Numbered from the stretch's first letter, positions 1 through 11,858 are shown. The stretch: 64,000 nt of DNA from Tigriopus japonicus (GCA_010645155.1 CM021318.1:4285791-4349790); one strand, 5' to 3'. Notes: generated from the sequence alone by a model not told the origin. Numbers and translations are program-made.

Positions 1-1564
1 CGCAATGAAGCTCTCCGTTTTGGTCCGGGGGAGAATTTCCGCCAGAAAGTTGGTTCTTAATCCGTTTTTGAGAGGAATTTGCGTGTCTATGAAGGTCCAT
101 AGATCTTGAAAAATGAAAATTTGGTTGTCAGTGAATCATTGTTAATGAACCAGGAAACCATTCACATTGTGTGTTTCTGTACCGTTCGCCGTTTGTTCCG
201 TTTATTAACTTGTGGGGCATTCTAATGTTTGTTTTTAGTAACGTTGTTTGGGAGTGACCACTCTCTATATTCAAAAAAGTATATCTTTAGAATGTATCAA
301 AAAATGTTTTGAGTTTGAGAATTTGAAAAACGTTCTTAGGAGTAAAGGTTTATGTTTCCTCATGATCATCATTTTGTTCAAGAAATCCCATATCTCACTT
401 ACTACAGAGTAACATGCAATAAACACTTAAATTTTGGCTCTGAGCATTACAATTAAGTAATTTGCAGAATTTTACATCATTGGTAAGCAGCAACTTTATT
501 CATTTATCGGCAATTATTCGTAAACAAGATACATAACATTCTGCATGCAGCATTTTTCAAGAAAAACTAGTCTTCAATTCAGCTTTTATTATATTGCAAG
601 TTTTAACTGTTTTGAAAAGCAACCAAAAATGATTTTTTACAATTGCGAAAAATCCAAACTAATCAAAAGAAAAGGAGAACTAGAAAATCAAACGAATTGT
701 GAGACACAGATAACGATAGATATTTCTTGACCTGAACAAAACTTTGAGTCACCCTTCTGATGTGGACTATTTTGGACATAGAGCTATTAGTAGAAGGATA
801 ATAGAACCGATAGAGCGAGAAGACAAAATAGCACTTTCCCAACATACAAATGGGTTTCAAAATAATATGAAATGATATCTTGTTAAAATAAAATGATGTC
901 ATGTTCTTTCTATAAGAGCCAAGCTGACATTGTGGGATTGAAAGACGTCACAAAAATTCTATTATTATAACGCTTTTGGGACAGTGGCTGTCTTCCGGTT
1001 CGGTTTTGGACTCGGTGGTTCGGGGTGGTTCGGTTCGGTTTTAACTCGGTTCGGTCAACTCGAAACTCGAAAACTTGCTCGAAATCCATCAGTATTTCCA
1101 GGCCTCCTCCTTTTTCCTGTTAAAACGAAAACAATAACAAGGTATTGGGTGACGGAAATATTGTACTTCACTGTAAGAAGAAATAAGGTGGATCAATCGA
1201 TGAAGAATGTCGTCCAAATGTCAAGACATATCACTACAAGGGAATCTTCATTCAAACATCTACTTTCAATTCTTGGATAAGCAAAAGCTATATTTTAATT
1301 AACTTCAACTTATTGTCACCCTTATTAGTCCAAGACAAAACATCGAGCAAGGTATGCCATTATGGCGCGTCTAAAATTTGAAAATGGGCCTAAATATATG
1401 TCATTATGATTATTGCAAGTAATGTCTTTGATACTTATTTCATAAGGCCAATTATGAACAAATCAAAACAAAATGTTTGAACCTTAACTTCCACTCATTT
1501 GAGGTTAAAAGCCTTCAATCCTTGGCGTAAAACTGCGTTAAAATCCGGCATTACTGACTAGGCC
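1..1564. other. Unassigned AT-rich non-coding DNA
   Basis: No exon or complete transposon is recognisable here. At about 984-1075 there is a short run of near-repeats of TCGGTT and ACTCG (for example GGTTCGGTTCGGTT). Related ACTCG-rich sequence reappears at 3680-3775, so this may be a worn repeat. The short open frames have no recognisable domain and no supporting splice pattern. Confidence 0.4.
1557..1564. repeat. Target-site duplication of family A copy 1 (left)
   Basis: ACTAGGCC here is repeated exactly at 3667-3674, immediately after the right end of the element. Confidence 0.8.
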
Positions 1565-3666
1565 TAGGGACCCTATATCAGAGACTGGCACTTGTAGGCT
1601 AACACACGGTGCCGATAATTCATGCTGGTGATAGGTCAATAGCATTCAGTTGAACATTCAGCTAATTCTAACGAAGTTCAATAACAAACCAGAGTACTTC
1701 TTCTTTGTTGATTTTGTAGTGATCTGACTTGGTGCTGGGGTTGCCAATTTACCTGGTTAATTGGTTTATTGGTTTAACCACCCAAATCATCTGAAGTAGA
1801 TGTATACAGGGTATAGGTTTTAAGGACAAAAGAGGAAAGAGAAAGAGTGCAAACATAAAATTGTACTGGAACAGAAACACAAAATGTTTAAAAGCGTATC
1901 ATCAGGGAAGACACATTCAAAAGATTGAGGCCACGTCTGAAGCTAGTCAAAGACTTCAAAGGGATGAAGTTCCAAAATCTAACCAATCTGATGGAGAAGA
2001 AGTGCAGTCTGGATCGAAGTCGTCCATGTTCTGGCCTGACTATCATGTTTGAGACCGCACGAGTCCGAATCGATGAGGGGGCGGATTCCAAGTTTAAAAT
2101 CGGACATCCGGAATGCAAAGAGTAGAGATTGACCAATCCCGTTTTCACTTTGTGAGCTCAAATTAAGTCGAAATGAATCCTCCTTGTTTCCAGGAAATAT
2201 ATTCCCAAGTTAGCCAACCGCTCTTGGTAAGTTAAATTTTGAAGCCCAAGGATTCCCTTGGTTGCTCTCCTTTGCACAGATTCGATCTTCTTGATGTCAC
2301 CTTTCAAAACTGGTGACCAGACCGGTGTTCCGAACTCAATAAGGGGTCTGACATAGGTCCGGTAAAGAAGGGACCAGATGCATCCACTTCTGGTCAAAAA
2401 GTGTCTTCTAAGCATGCCCAACATCTTATTTGCATTCGAAGCAACTTCTGAGCAATGGGATGAAAATGTGCCTTTAGAGTCAAAAACAACGCCCAAATCC
2501 CGTTGACTCTGAACCGCGTTCAATTCAACGCCATTCATCTTGTATGGTGCAATCCCGCTCAAAATCCGTGAACCGAAGTGTAAAACCGTGGTCTTCTTTG
2601 GGTTCAGTGACATTTTGTTTGCTCTCGACCAACATTCAATCTCATCCAAGTCTCTTTGAAGAGCAACGGCGTCTTCTGACAAAGTCATTTTTCGAAACAG
2701 CTTGACATCATCGGCAAACTTCAAAACAACAGATCCATTTTTGGTCCGTAGGTCGTCAATGTAGATGACAAATAACAAAGGACCCAAGACACTCCCTTGC
2801 GGCACTCCAGGCGGAACATCTCTCCAATTTGACCATTTTCCATTCAGTACAATGCGTTGAGTGCGGTTGGTCAACCAATTTGATATCCACAAAAGAACGT
2901 TACCCCCTATTCAAATCGACGCGAGCTTTGCCCCAAGTAATCGGTGATTCACTTTGTCGAAGGCCTTCGAGAAATCCAAAAAGATCGCATCCATCCCATT
3001 TCCCATTTGTTTTCCATTCGGTTGGAACTGTCCCAGACTGGATTGACATGTTGAATAGCACAGCAAGCGGCAAACTCACCACATCGCATAGCCTCTTCAG
3101 AACAAATGTGAAACCAATACGGACCTATGTGAAATCATATTCCCCTTTGTCTACCAGTCTTCATAAACCCGTTTTTTCTTTCAGGATCACCAAAAGGGCA
3201 AAGCATCCCTGACTTTACTGACTTCTGAGCAGGGTTGCAACTCAAATTTACATTCGTGTTTGCTCATATACAAGAGCAAAGCACCCATTCTCCAAGCGGT
3301 AACCCTACCTTGCAACCTTCCGTAAAAAAACTTGCGCAAGCCCAGATTTCACATCACTAAGATTTTGCTGTTAATCACCCGATCATGTGACATTAATTGA
3401 CCCTTGTTTAAACTCCACACTAATTGAAATTCACTTTTTTTCATATCAGGTAAATACCTTAGACACATTTCCAGCAGACTTGAGGATTTTCAATAACCAA
3501 ACTGCCCTATCAAATGAGCGAAATAGTGTAGATGTGTTTCGTAGAAGAAAAGGTTCCTTTAATCATGAACTTCGGCTTCCCGCATGATGAATGACGTCAC
3601 AGACAGTCCGTGTTGGGTCGGGCAATCATAGATTCGAATGCCAATCTCTGCCTTTTAGTATTTCTA
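1565..3666. mobile_element. hAT-like non-autonomous element, family A copy 1, split by a LINE
   Basis: The left part (1565-1753) and right part (about 3127-3666) match the uninterrupted copy at 15908-16635. The left end starts TAGGGACCCT and includes AGAGACTGGC at 1580. The right end includes GCCAATCTCT at 3642-3651, close to the reverse complement of that motif. The element is flanked by an exact 8-bp direct repeat ACTAGGCC (1557-1564 and 3667-3674), the target-site length typical of hAT transposons. The middle (about 1754-3126) is foreign and holds a LINE fragment. No transposase is visible, so mobilisation would have been in trans. Confidence 0.82.
1754..3126 (-). pseudogene. CR1/Jockey-like LINE fragment with decayed reverse transcriptase
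   Basis: Read on the minus strand, this is the 3' half of a non-LTR retrotransposon. The main open frame (2158-2892) holds the reverse transcriptase motifs PPGVPQGSVLGPLLF and FADDVKLF, followed by the thumb region. Just upstream, in another frame, is FLDFSKAFDKVNH, and farther upstream NMSIQSGTVPTEWK. Between those last two a piece is missing, as are all 5' sequences such as the endonuclease. Downstream the frame shifts into a C-terminal tail (about 1888-2148) with FFSIRLVRFWNFIP, typical of CR1-like ends. Frameshifts and a stop after LASI show it is dead. The insertion interrupts the family A element. The minus-strand 3' end lies in a run of TTGGTTTATT-like repeats near 1754-1785. Confidence 0.88.
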
Positions 3667-3674
3667 ACTAGGCC

Positions 3675-3826
3675 TGAATTGAGCTCGAAATTTACCGAGC
3701 AAGCCCGAGCAACCCGAGTTCTCTGTAAAACCGAACTAAACTCGCGAGTTTCGAGTTTTTAGCAACTCGGAACACATCAGTAACTGGCACTTGTTAAGAA
3801 GGGAACTGCAAGGATTGCTAGGCCGA
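3675..3826. other. Unassigned spacer with ACTCG-rich sequence
   Basis: Short stretch between two transposons containing repeated CCGAG and ACTCG motifs, resembling the 984-1075 segment. No gene is seen. Confidence 0.3.
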
Positions 3827-3834
3827 GCAAGCTC

Positions 3835-4149
3835 CACAGACCATATAATGGCTAGACCTCGCTTCGTGCGAGAAAAAGGTGGAAAACTTTGCTTCATCAG
3901 CCTGAACATAACACTACACCCTAAAATGGTGGGAAATTTCGAACTTTTCAAAATTTTGCCAGCGTGGCCAAATCCTGAACAAACTCAATGTACCGTACGT
4001 ACTTTGTTCTCGACGCGAGCGATCCTCGTTACTTCTGAGCACGCGGTCGCCCTGGGATTTCGAAGCTAGCGCAGCTGGGCCAAGTGGTGTCACTTTTTCT
4101 TTGCCGACGGAACGGGCCAATGCGACATCTAGTCATTATATGGTCTGTG
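3835..4149. mobile_element. hAT-like MITE, family B copy 1 (315 bp)
   Basis: Terminal inverted repeats begin CACAGACCATATAATG and end CATTATATGGTCTGTG, with a CTAGA/TCTAG extension inside. The unit is flanked by a perfect 8-bp duplication GCAAGCTC (3827-3834 and 4150-4157). A nearly identical copy lies at 14952-15265 with its own duplication. No coding capacity is visible. The short open frames inside (about 3791-4120) read across the termini and are not genes. Confidence 0.92.
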
Positions 4150-4157
4150 GCAAGCTC

Positions 4158-6905
4158 TCTCCACATTATCGCTTGTAAACGTACCACGATTTATTCCAAG
4201 GTTGCGTGAGTGTATTTATCCTAAAGCAATATTTCACTATTTATATACTCGCAACGGCAAGCAGTTGCGAGCAGAATGAACTAGATGGCGTTGGATATGA
4301 TTGTACTCTTTCTAATATAGAGCTCTAGGCTGGAAATTCCGGCAAAACTTGATGGAAAGATCCAGATTTAAATCGGGCCAGTTTAGTGGCACATGAGTAG
4401 CACAAGCCACTGGGCAATCGAGGATCCAGAGGACAATTAGTCCTGGACGACGAACATCTCCAGCAAAGCGTGGTACTTCAAATTCGGAATGGCTTGAGAT
4501 GAGCGATCCAGGCAAATCAAACCCAGTGATCTGCGGGCCTTTTCATGCTTTCTTTTTGAAGGGCACCGATGAGTGTTAAGCAAGATGCCATTGGGGAAAG
4601 TGCAAACTGAAGTATCGCGCGCGTATGAGCTTTTAGAACAACAATGAGTCGTTTTTGGTTGGTGGAAAGGCCAGGGTATTGAAATTACGGCATAATGTGG
4701 TCAAATTTCTCAGGGAGAAGGACCAAAAATGTTTAAAGATCAAAAACCTCAAAATTTTACCGTCTTTTTATAGTAAAAATATACTAAATTTGATAACTTT
4801 GATAACTACCTAATTAGTTCTTTTCGTCACAATGTAGCGGTTAGCATTGCAAACCCATTGGGAATGTACATTTTGCGCCTAATTTCCGGAGGTCCTTGTT
4901 TTGACTTGGTTACTTCGTGTGGTGCCAAAAAGTTCTTTTCTTATTTAATCAACTGGTTATGCCCTAGGAGCAACATATCTTTCGATCTAAGGTGACTTCT
5001 CAAATTTCGAACATGATGAATGCGTTTGACCAACCGTGCTGATCATCAAAAAAGGGTTTAGCATAGAAACAATTAATAAAAAAATTAGAATAGCTTTTTA
5101 GCCATTGAAAAGACAGATCAGAATATGCTCATTTGGCATATATTGCGAAAAAAAGTGCTCTTTTCCCTTTTAATTGCACGTGCATTTTACGTGGTCCTTT
5201 GAGAAATATGAAGAATTACAAAAGCATTATATTTCCTTCAATTTTCATTTTAATACCCAATTTGGTTGAGTCAGGCTAATTAATTGTTGTTATTCAACAC
5301 TTGTTTGTTTTGTGTGATAGGCTATCATTTTTTGACTTAAAACAAAAACAATCAACCATGAAGAACTTTATCTGATCGACCTAGGTGTAATTATGACTTA
5401 AAAAAAAGAGACTTTTTTCATCGCTTTTCTCGGTCTTGAAGCCAAAGTTCATTTGAAGAGAGCAAAAATGCTGGTCAAGCTTTTTGCATTCATTCAACAA
5501 GCAAAAGAAAAGGGATGATTAAGTGTCTCTCTTTCTTTTCCTTATCCTGGACTTTCTGGCCAACAAAATTCATAAGTTGAAATGAATGCAAGAAACTTGG
5601 TTGGTGTTCTTGGTCTCATGAAAGGGACATTTTCCTTCACTTCATTTGAATTTTTCATTTCATGGACTTCTGCCTGATTCACCTTCTTTCATCAAGTTCT
5701 GTCACACCTTCTCCACTCCAAATTTATAGATTGGGACGCGTTCAAAAATATTACATTCTGTTTAATTGAGTAATAGACAATGTGAAAATTTTTTCCTTTG
5801 TCACTTCCCCATGCTTTTTTAGGGCTGATTTGGCTTTAAAGAAGAGTAAGCCAGTGAGGATGGACTCCACTTCGATTTAATTTCTTAGCTTTGGATCGTG
5901 TGTGGGTAGGCTCTTCTGACTCTTCTGATTCTCGATCACCTGCTTTAACACAAGACTCACTTGATTCGGGCCAGTTGGATTTTTGGCAGGCTCTCTGTCC
6001 GTGATCTGCACCCAACCAACGACAAGTAAGTAGCATGGGGCCAAATCTAAAGTGCCCAGGGCTTAGAAATGTTGAGAGGAGTAGTCCATGCATGTATGTT
6101 CGAGGCCTTTCCTCTGCTGACGTCCTCAAACTTTGCGTGTTCTGCGTGCTTTTGGTAAATGCATTTATGTGGTTGACGCGGCAAATAACACCGGCTTTAA
6201 TCCCAACATTATCATCCTCTTTATCATCATCATCATCATCATCACTATGATTCGCCTCCTAAGGCAAGTGTGCCTAAGCCGGTGATGAACTTACTCTTGC
6301 CCATCCTCGACAGACTACTACCCTGATCTAGGTGTGTATTTAATTAGGCAGATATTTACTAACGACGATCAAACTGAACCGATTGCGGTTGAGATCGATG
6401 CGCCATGGAAACATGTCCTTTTCGGTAGCGGGTGGTTTTCCGGGATGAACTACCACGACATCGCCTATTGGAATGGCATCGACTTCTTCTTCGTCATTCC
6501 GAGTGCTTGGATCATGAATTCCACATCGGGGCGAAGGCCTTTGTCTAAACGCCATCCTTTGTCGGCGATGGCCAACATCATCAGTGGGTGAGTGAGTGAT
6601 AGAGAGTCAGTGAGTGAGGGCTGGATTCGGTACTGCTTGTGGTCGAGGTGGGACTACTGGTCGTGAACTCTTCGAGACTCGTGGTGAGAGTGACGGCACA
6701 AGTGTCAAATTTCCTCCGTCCAGAGCACGTCATGTCGATTGATAATTGGAAGCCAACGCTCGGTGCCGTGAAACTAGGGTGATTTGGAAACTGGACAGCT
6801 TTGAGTATCATAGTTTTCCCAGTTGTCGACAAACCTTTGAACCAACGCCAAACCATCCGAATTTTTTGGGATATCTCTTAGTCGCCGCAAATCCGCACTA
6901 ACCAT
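4158..6905. other. Unassigned intergenic region upstream of the Golgi-protein gene
   Basis: AT-rich non-coding sequence to about 5800, then a less AT-rich stretch (5840-6880) with several short open frames on both strands (minus 5836-6129 and 6340-6555, plus 6334-6591) that I cannot assign to a family. A (CAT)n run lies at 6222-6245. Promoter and 5' untranslated sequence of the gene starting at 6906 probably lie at the right end, but no core promoter motif is convincing. Confidence 0.35.
6222..6245. repeat. (CAT)n microsatellite
   Basis: Uninterrupted TCATCATCA repeats of about 24 bp in non-coding sequence. Confidence 0.85.
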
Positions 6906-9900
6906 ATGACCCGTCAATCTGATTCCAATATGCGATCTTCGGCCTTAGCTCGGTGCTTTGGGTCGTCCTATTTGACGGCTGCGTTATTATTGGGCATTTT
7001 GCTTTTGAGCGTGAAGCACTTCTCAACCACAAAACAGAGTAATGATCTCCAAGTTCGGCTCGAGACCATGGAAGCCCAGATGAAAACCGAGTAAGGAATT
7101 TTAACTGAAGTGCCACCTTCATTGCATACGAAACCTGGTTGTTTCGGCATTTCCACTTGCCTGGTCAGGAGTTTTACGAGACTATTACAGTATTCGAATA
7201 TCGTAATCGAATTATGATCCTTTCGCCTTATTATTTATGAAAATGTTCCTTTGGCATTCCTTTTAGCAAATTCAACCTCCAAAGCCTGGAGGCCACTATA
7301 AGTCAAAGGAACGGAGAAATTGAAAAGCTTCGCACAGAAAAATCTCAGTTTGATGAGCGAATTCAATCCAAAGACAATGAGCTCCAAGAAAAAACGGACA
7401 AATATAACGAGTTGGAAAAAACAAAGGTATGATGATGTTTGTTTGCTTGATAAAACGGCCCCCCCCCGTTTTATTAATGCTTTTAATGTGATTTAGAAGT
7501 GACACTTTGACACCTTTTTGTCCTTAGGTTGATGTGGATGGGCAAGTAGCAGACCTATCGGAAAAACTCCGACAATGTGAAACTTCCAAAGAAAGTTCAG
7601 CCACAGATCTCAATTCCGCTTTAGAGGAGAAAAACAAAGTCATTCAAGACCTGAAGAATCAAATAGAACAATTAAAGGCTGGAGCCTCAAAAGCCAAGAG
7701 TGAATAATTTTTTTGTTTTAATTCTTTCGCATAACCCAAGTGTGATAATGTGATGGCAAAAAACCGTGCCGTAAACAGTACAAGGTTGCCTTTTTGAAAG
7801 TTGTTTTGTGAATGAGTTTGACCAAAAAAGATACATTTAATGTACAATCCAATAATTTTACCCTGGAGCTGTTCAATGCAATTTGAAATTTATAGAATGG
7901 AAACCCTTAAAACGAGTCCATCATAATTTGAAAACATTACGTTAAAAAACATGTGTTATTGTTTCCTGCATTGATTTTCAATAAACCTTTTGACTTTTTT
8001 TCCACACGAGCAACCTTGAAGGTGTTATTTTGCATTTACCTGTATCATTTGCAAAGGTTATAAATAGAGTGGCCAAATAATATTTAGGAATCGAAGGCGA
8101 AGTATTTTAACACTAAAAAAATTAATCAATTAATTGATAGATTGACATTTTTGCAAATATGGCGAAAAATTTCATAAAATTATATATGAAATCCACAGAT
8201 GAAATCCAAAAAAACTGATCGCAAATCCACAACATTGATTTGAAAAATCCCAAGTTTAAGTTTGGAAGAAAAAGCCTAAGTATTTAAAATGTGAGCAAAA
8301 AAAAAAAATTAATTAACTTAGTGTTGACACTCATACAGTTAGCTATGCAATTTGAAGATATGTTTACATTCTGCTGTAGGAACGATGTACAACATTTGTC
8401 GCAAAGTAAGTAAAATTCCAACTCACTACTTATATTCATTTGCACATTTTAGTGTCTGGACTGAATCAACTTCACCTAAATGCCCCAACTAAGATTGTCC
8501 CGCCTTCAAGAGGTCAACTCGATTTGATTGATCCTAACTCCGTCGTTGTCAAGGAAAAGGCCACTCAAGGTTTGTGTGGACAAAATGGATCGTAAGTGCG
8601 GTCAGACAAATTCAGCTAGGGATTCTTGGGGCCAAATGGCTAGGGGTGGGTCAGATCTCAGGCTTTGATGTGCAAAAATTTTGCTAGTTGAGAGAAAAGT
8701 AAGTTCTTTTGTGGCTTCATCTCAGGTGGTTGATAATCAAAAATGTGAACGAAGCTGGAAAACGCTAAACAATCTCCATCAAGTATGTTGGAGGGTGAGT
8801 CTGGGCTCTGATAGATGCCTAGCAATTTGGCCACAAGAATCCCTGGCTCAATTCGTCCGACCGCACTTATCCGTTGTGCCTGAGGACTTCAGACGTGGAT
8901 ATCTCGATATTCACGCTCTAGATCAAGGGTTCTTGAACATTTTTGAGGCAGGGGCCCCATATCGCTTCTTAAGAAGCCCTCCAAGATAGAAAACTTCAAA
9001 AACGTATTTTGTAGTGATCTTCAAATATCCTTAGTCTGGGTGGGGTCTTCTACAGTAGCAAAAATGAAAAACATAGACAAACCTTACGAGCATTCAACAT
9101 GGTTAAATATTATTGAAGACGTCCTCTGCCTTTTTTATGTTCATGTGGCCATATTCAGAGAAAAATGTAAGCTTATGTTGAAAAAAATGGAAAGAAATTA
9201 AGATGATTATTTTTCAAATATTCCGTCACAGTTCAGCAACCACTAATTAAGCAAATTAAGTAACATTGCAAGTGTGTCTTTGACAAAGATATATTGGAAA
9301 TGGTTGAAGTTCGAAAGTTAATAGCAAAATTCAAAGGCAAAAAAAAGTATCGAGTTATTTTGATTCAGACCTTAAGTAATGGACTGGCTTTTGTATTCAA
9401 ATCAGCCAAAAGACAATCTAATAATCAAACGAGCACATGTTTTTTTTTCAATACAACCAATTAACCAATTTGAAGAACCACTCTTTTAGTTTTAAATTAT
9501 TTTATGTCTTTCAAAGAATTCGGCATATTTTCAACGCATCTCTAGATCATATTGTTTTCAAAGAATCAAACCCTACATACATTTGAAATAATATTTGAGT
9601 GCCATTGTCAAGATACTCAATCCAGGATATTTGCTCTTTCACCACCAGTTTCGGTCACAAGATCAAAATGATTGGTTAATTATTCTTGGTAAGACTAAGG
9701 TTTGTCTCCTTTTCATAGGTATGACGTTTCATAAAGATGATAATGGTCAATATCTTCCTATTCTTCCGCAAGCTCCTCCAGGAACGCCACTGAAGTTGCC
9801 AAAATTTAGTGTGATGAGCATGAATCCAGAAGATTCGTTCCAGAATCGGAAAACGGAGGGCTTTGAAAGTAAGTCTCTTGTCGAAGAACATTCATTTCAT

Positions 9901-10308
9901 TGTACTTGTCGAGCAGGATTTGTCGCCTTTATTTTAGATGGAACTATCACGACGGCTTCTCAATCCGACTCCATGGGAAGTACAAGTCTTTCAAGCAACT
10001 CGTCCTCAATCAACTTTGAGCCTCAAAATATGAATAGTACATCCGATAACCGTCTTGAGAACATTAAGAATGGGGTTAATGCCACTGCTGGTGAACGATT
10101 GGGATCAATGTCATCTACATCCTCTCAAAACAACAATCAAGTGGAAGTGAATGGAACAAATGAGGCCATGAACCCAAACTCAACCGAGGCGAATTTATCG
10201 ACTGATGATCCCATTGCCTCCGATCTATCTGGACTCATTTTGAGAGAAAGGGGCGTGGACCTCAAATCCCAGCTAAAAAATCAGGAAACTCTGGATTCAC
10301 AAGCCTGA
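6906..10308 (+). CDS. GOLM1/GOLM2-like Golgi type II membrane coiled-coil protein, six exons
   Basis: Exons are 6906-7090, 7267-7426, 7528-7699, 8453-8569, 9719-9868 and 9938-10308. Their phases fit throughout and give 1155 nt, or 384 residues. An in-frame TAG at 6879-6881 supports the start. Residues 1-20 are a short cytoplasmic tail (MTRQSDSNMRSSALARCFGS). A hydrophobic signal-anchor follows (LTAALLLGILLLSV, about 22-36), then a heptad-rich coiled coil over exons 1-3, then a linker (IVPPSRGQLDLIDPNSVVV) and a Ser/Asn-rich tail. This is the layout of GOLM1/GOLM2 (CASC4), single-pass Golgi proteins with a lumenal coiled coil; human members are about 400-440 residues. Assignment rests on architecture and partial similarity, not a diagnostic motif. 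Exon 3 has a weak donor (GTGAAT) with an in-frame TAA just beyond, so a short isoform ending in AKSE is possible. Exon 4 uses GTTTGT, which is also weak. Confidence 0.72.
7980..7985 (+). terminator. Possible polyadenylation signal for a short isoform
   Basis: AATAAA lies about 275 nt after the TAA that follows exon 3 of the Golgi-protein gene. If the weak donor at 7700 is not used, a transcript ending here would encode only the anchor and coiled coil. This is inference from position alone. Confidence 0.3.
8594..8868. repeat. Foldback (inverted) repeat within intron 4 of the Golgi-protein gene
   Basis: The arm 8594-8644 (starting AAGTGCGGTCAGACAAATTC) is about 85-90% matched in reverse complement by 8817-8868. 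Only about 170 bp separate the arms. It resembles a MITE, but I found no clear target-site duplication. It starts 24 bp after the proposed exon 4 donor and overlaps a strong-looking GTAAGT at 8592. Confidence 0.65.
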
Positions 10309-10609
10309 AGACCAGGATTCGATAAAACGCATAATTTTTGATAAAAGGCTGCCAGACAACCCCAAATGAACAATGAAAGGATTCGAAGGGACACGTTAAA
10401 TCGGGAAAAATAATGCCTCGTTAATCTGAAGCGTGCTTGAAGGACTCAACGAGAGGATCTTACTTGTCAAATCGTCCTCGAGAACTCATTTGTGATAGAA
10501 AGGCAACGGCCATAGTCGATGAATTTCGTTAATAGTGTTCGCACGTGACTGGATTCAATATATAACGACACTAATCATTTGAATTCGTGGCAATACACCG
10601 GCCGATATT

Positions 10610-10615
10610 TTTATT
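10610..10615 (-). terminator. Polyadenylation signal of CHCHD2
   Basis: TTTATT on the plus strand reads AATAAA on the minus strand, about 125 nt beyond the CHCHD2 stop codon. It lies in the 432-bp gap between the two convergent genes. Confidence 0.5.
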
Positions 10616-10740
10616 TTTTCAAATTCAATCACATTGTTTTTGTAGCCAATGGAAAACCAGTAATCACCTACGTCAGTCGACTACGCACTACTCGAAAAAA
10701 GGGTCGCCAATCCCAGGGGTCAAGGGGTGGGTTCACGACG

Positions 10741-11278
10741 TTACATCCCGTTGACCTGCTTGCATTGGCGTAAAGCTTCGTTGAAGCCCTCGCACAAAGA
10801 CAAATCCGATTGATTCTGGGCGCACTGAATAAATTGCTTTATCTCCCAAGCGCAAGCCCCCGTCGGCTCACTGGGTTGAGATCCATAGCTTCCGGAGGGA
10901 GCGGCGGCTGGAGCGGCGGCCGCCGAGTCCGATCCACCGCCACCCGAAAACATGCCGGTCATGGCGTGACCCATGGTATGACCCACGGCCGAACCGATGG
11001 CCACACCTCCGGCCGTGGCGGCCATCTGAAATGCCAGATAGAACGGCCAGTTAGCCTTTCGTCCTCGGAACGAAACTCGGTCGGCGGCCGCTTACCTGTT
11101 TCATCAGCGAGGGTTGCTGCGGTTGAGCGCCGCCCATCATGGGCTGAGAGGCGGGAGCGTGAGCGGGCACGTGGGAGGGCGTGGGGGCGGGAGCCGCGGG
11201 ACGCGGTGGAGCCGCCGCCGCTCGAGGAGCGGGGCTGCTGGCCCGAGGGGGAGAAGCGGCACGGCCTCGTCGGGGCAT
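10741..11278 (-). CDS. CHCHD2: CHCHD2 homologue (mitochondrial twin CX9C protein), two exons
   Basis: Exon 1 is 11278-11096 and exon 2 is 11025-10741, joined across a 70-bp intron (donor GTAAGC, acceptor TTTCAG, phase 0), giving 155 residues; human CHCHD2 has 151. The N-terminus ([11 protein letters not shown]) is Arg/Pro/Ala-rich, as expected of a mitochondrial targeting region, and ends QPSLMKQ. Next comes the conserved hydrophobic [18 protein letters not shown], then a Ser/Ala/Pro linker, then the CHCH domain. Its two CX9C motifs are [11 protein letters not shown] and [11 protein letters not shown], which form disulphides upon Mia40-dependent import. The family acts in the intermembrane space with MICOS and respiratory-chain components and can enter the nucleus as a stress-responsive activator. 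Exon 1 is far more GC-rich than its surroundings, which creates long spurious open frames on the plus strand. Confidence 0.96.
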
Positions 11279-11771
11279 CTCGTTAAAGGCGGAGTGATTC
11301 GATCGAAGCGCTGGAAAAAGAAAACGAGAAGAGTTGAGAAGGAAGTTACGCAAGCGTCGATCAAATCAGGGAAATCCTTTGGGATTTGATAACTGCGGTT
11401 TTCCGTCCCGCCTCCGTGCAAGTTACGGCTGAGAATGGCCCAGCGTCACTCACCGCGGATCTCTCGACGGTTCTGTTAGTTGTTCCAAGTCACCGGAAGA
11501 ATATCAATCAAACCAAAGAACCAATAGGAGGAAGGAAGGTTGTAAGAGTACAACTAATAAAAATAATAATGAGACTGGGATGGGATGACTTCGCCGTAGA
11601 ATTCAAGTTGACACTGATAGCCTACGTTGGACTCAATCAACAATGACACTAGGTTAGAGTAACGAAATCACTAGAAACTTACTGAAGTTATGAAACTGTA
11701 GCCTCGTTCGACTAGTCTAGAAGAACTAGTCTTATCCAGAAGAACTCGAGTAGCAGCGTGTCGATGACTCG
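11279..11771. other. CHCHD2 upstream region
   Basis: Sequence upstream of the CHCHD2 start codon, presumably holding its 5' untranslated region and promoter. It grades from GC-rich to AT-rich. I see no convincing TATA box. The nearby open frames on both strands have no recognisable domain. Confidence 0.35.
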
Positions 11772-11858
11772 CAGTGTTCCCCAAAATTTTAGCGATATTG
11801 CGTCAGAAATCATTTCTTTCCTGCAAGACGTACGAAAGACTCACCATGATACACAGCA

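Noticed and set aside
5836..6555. Minus-strand frames with a hint of retroelement integrase sequence (VDAIPIGDVVVVHPG)
   Set aside because: The resemblance is too weak and no neighbouring pol motif could be identified.
10810..11389. Long plus-strand frames opposite CHCHD2
   Set aside because: They are by-products of the GC-rich antisense of the CHCHD2 exons, with Arg/Gly-rich composition and no domain.
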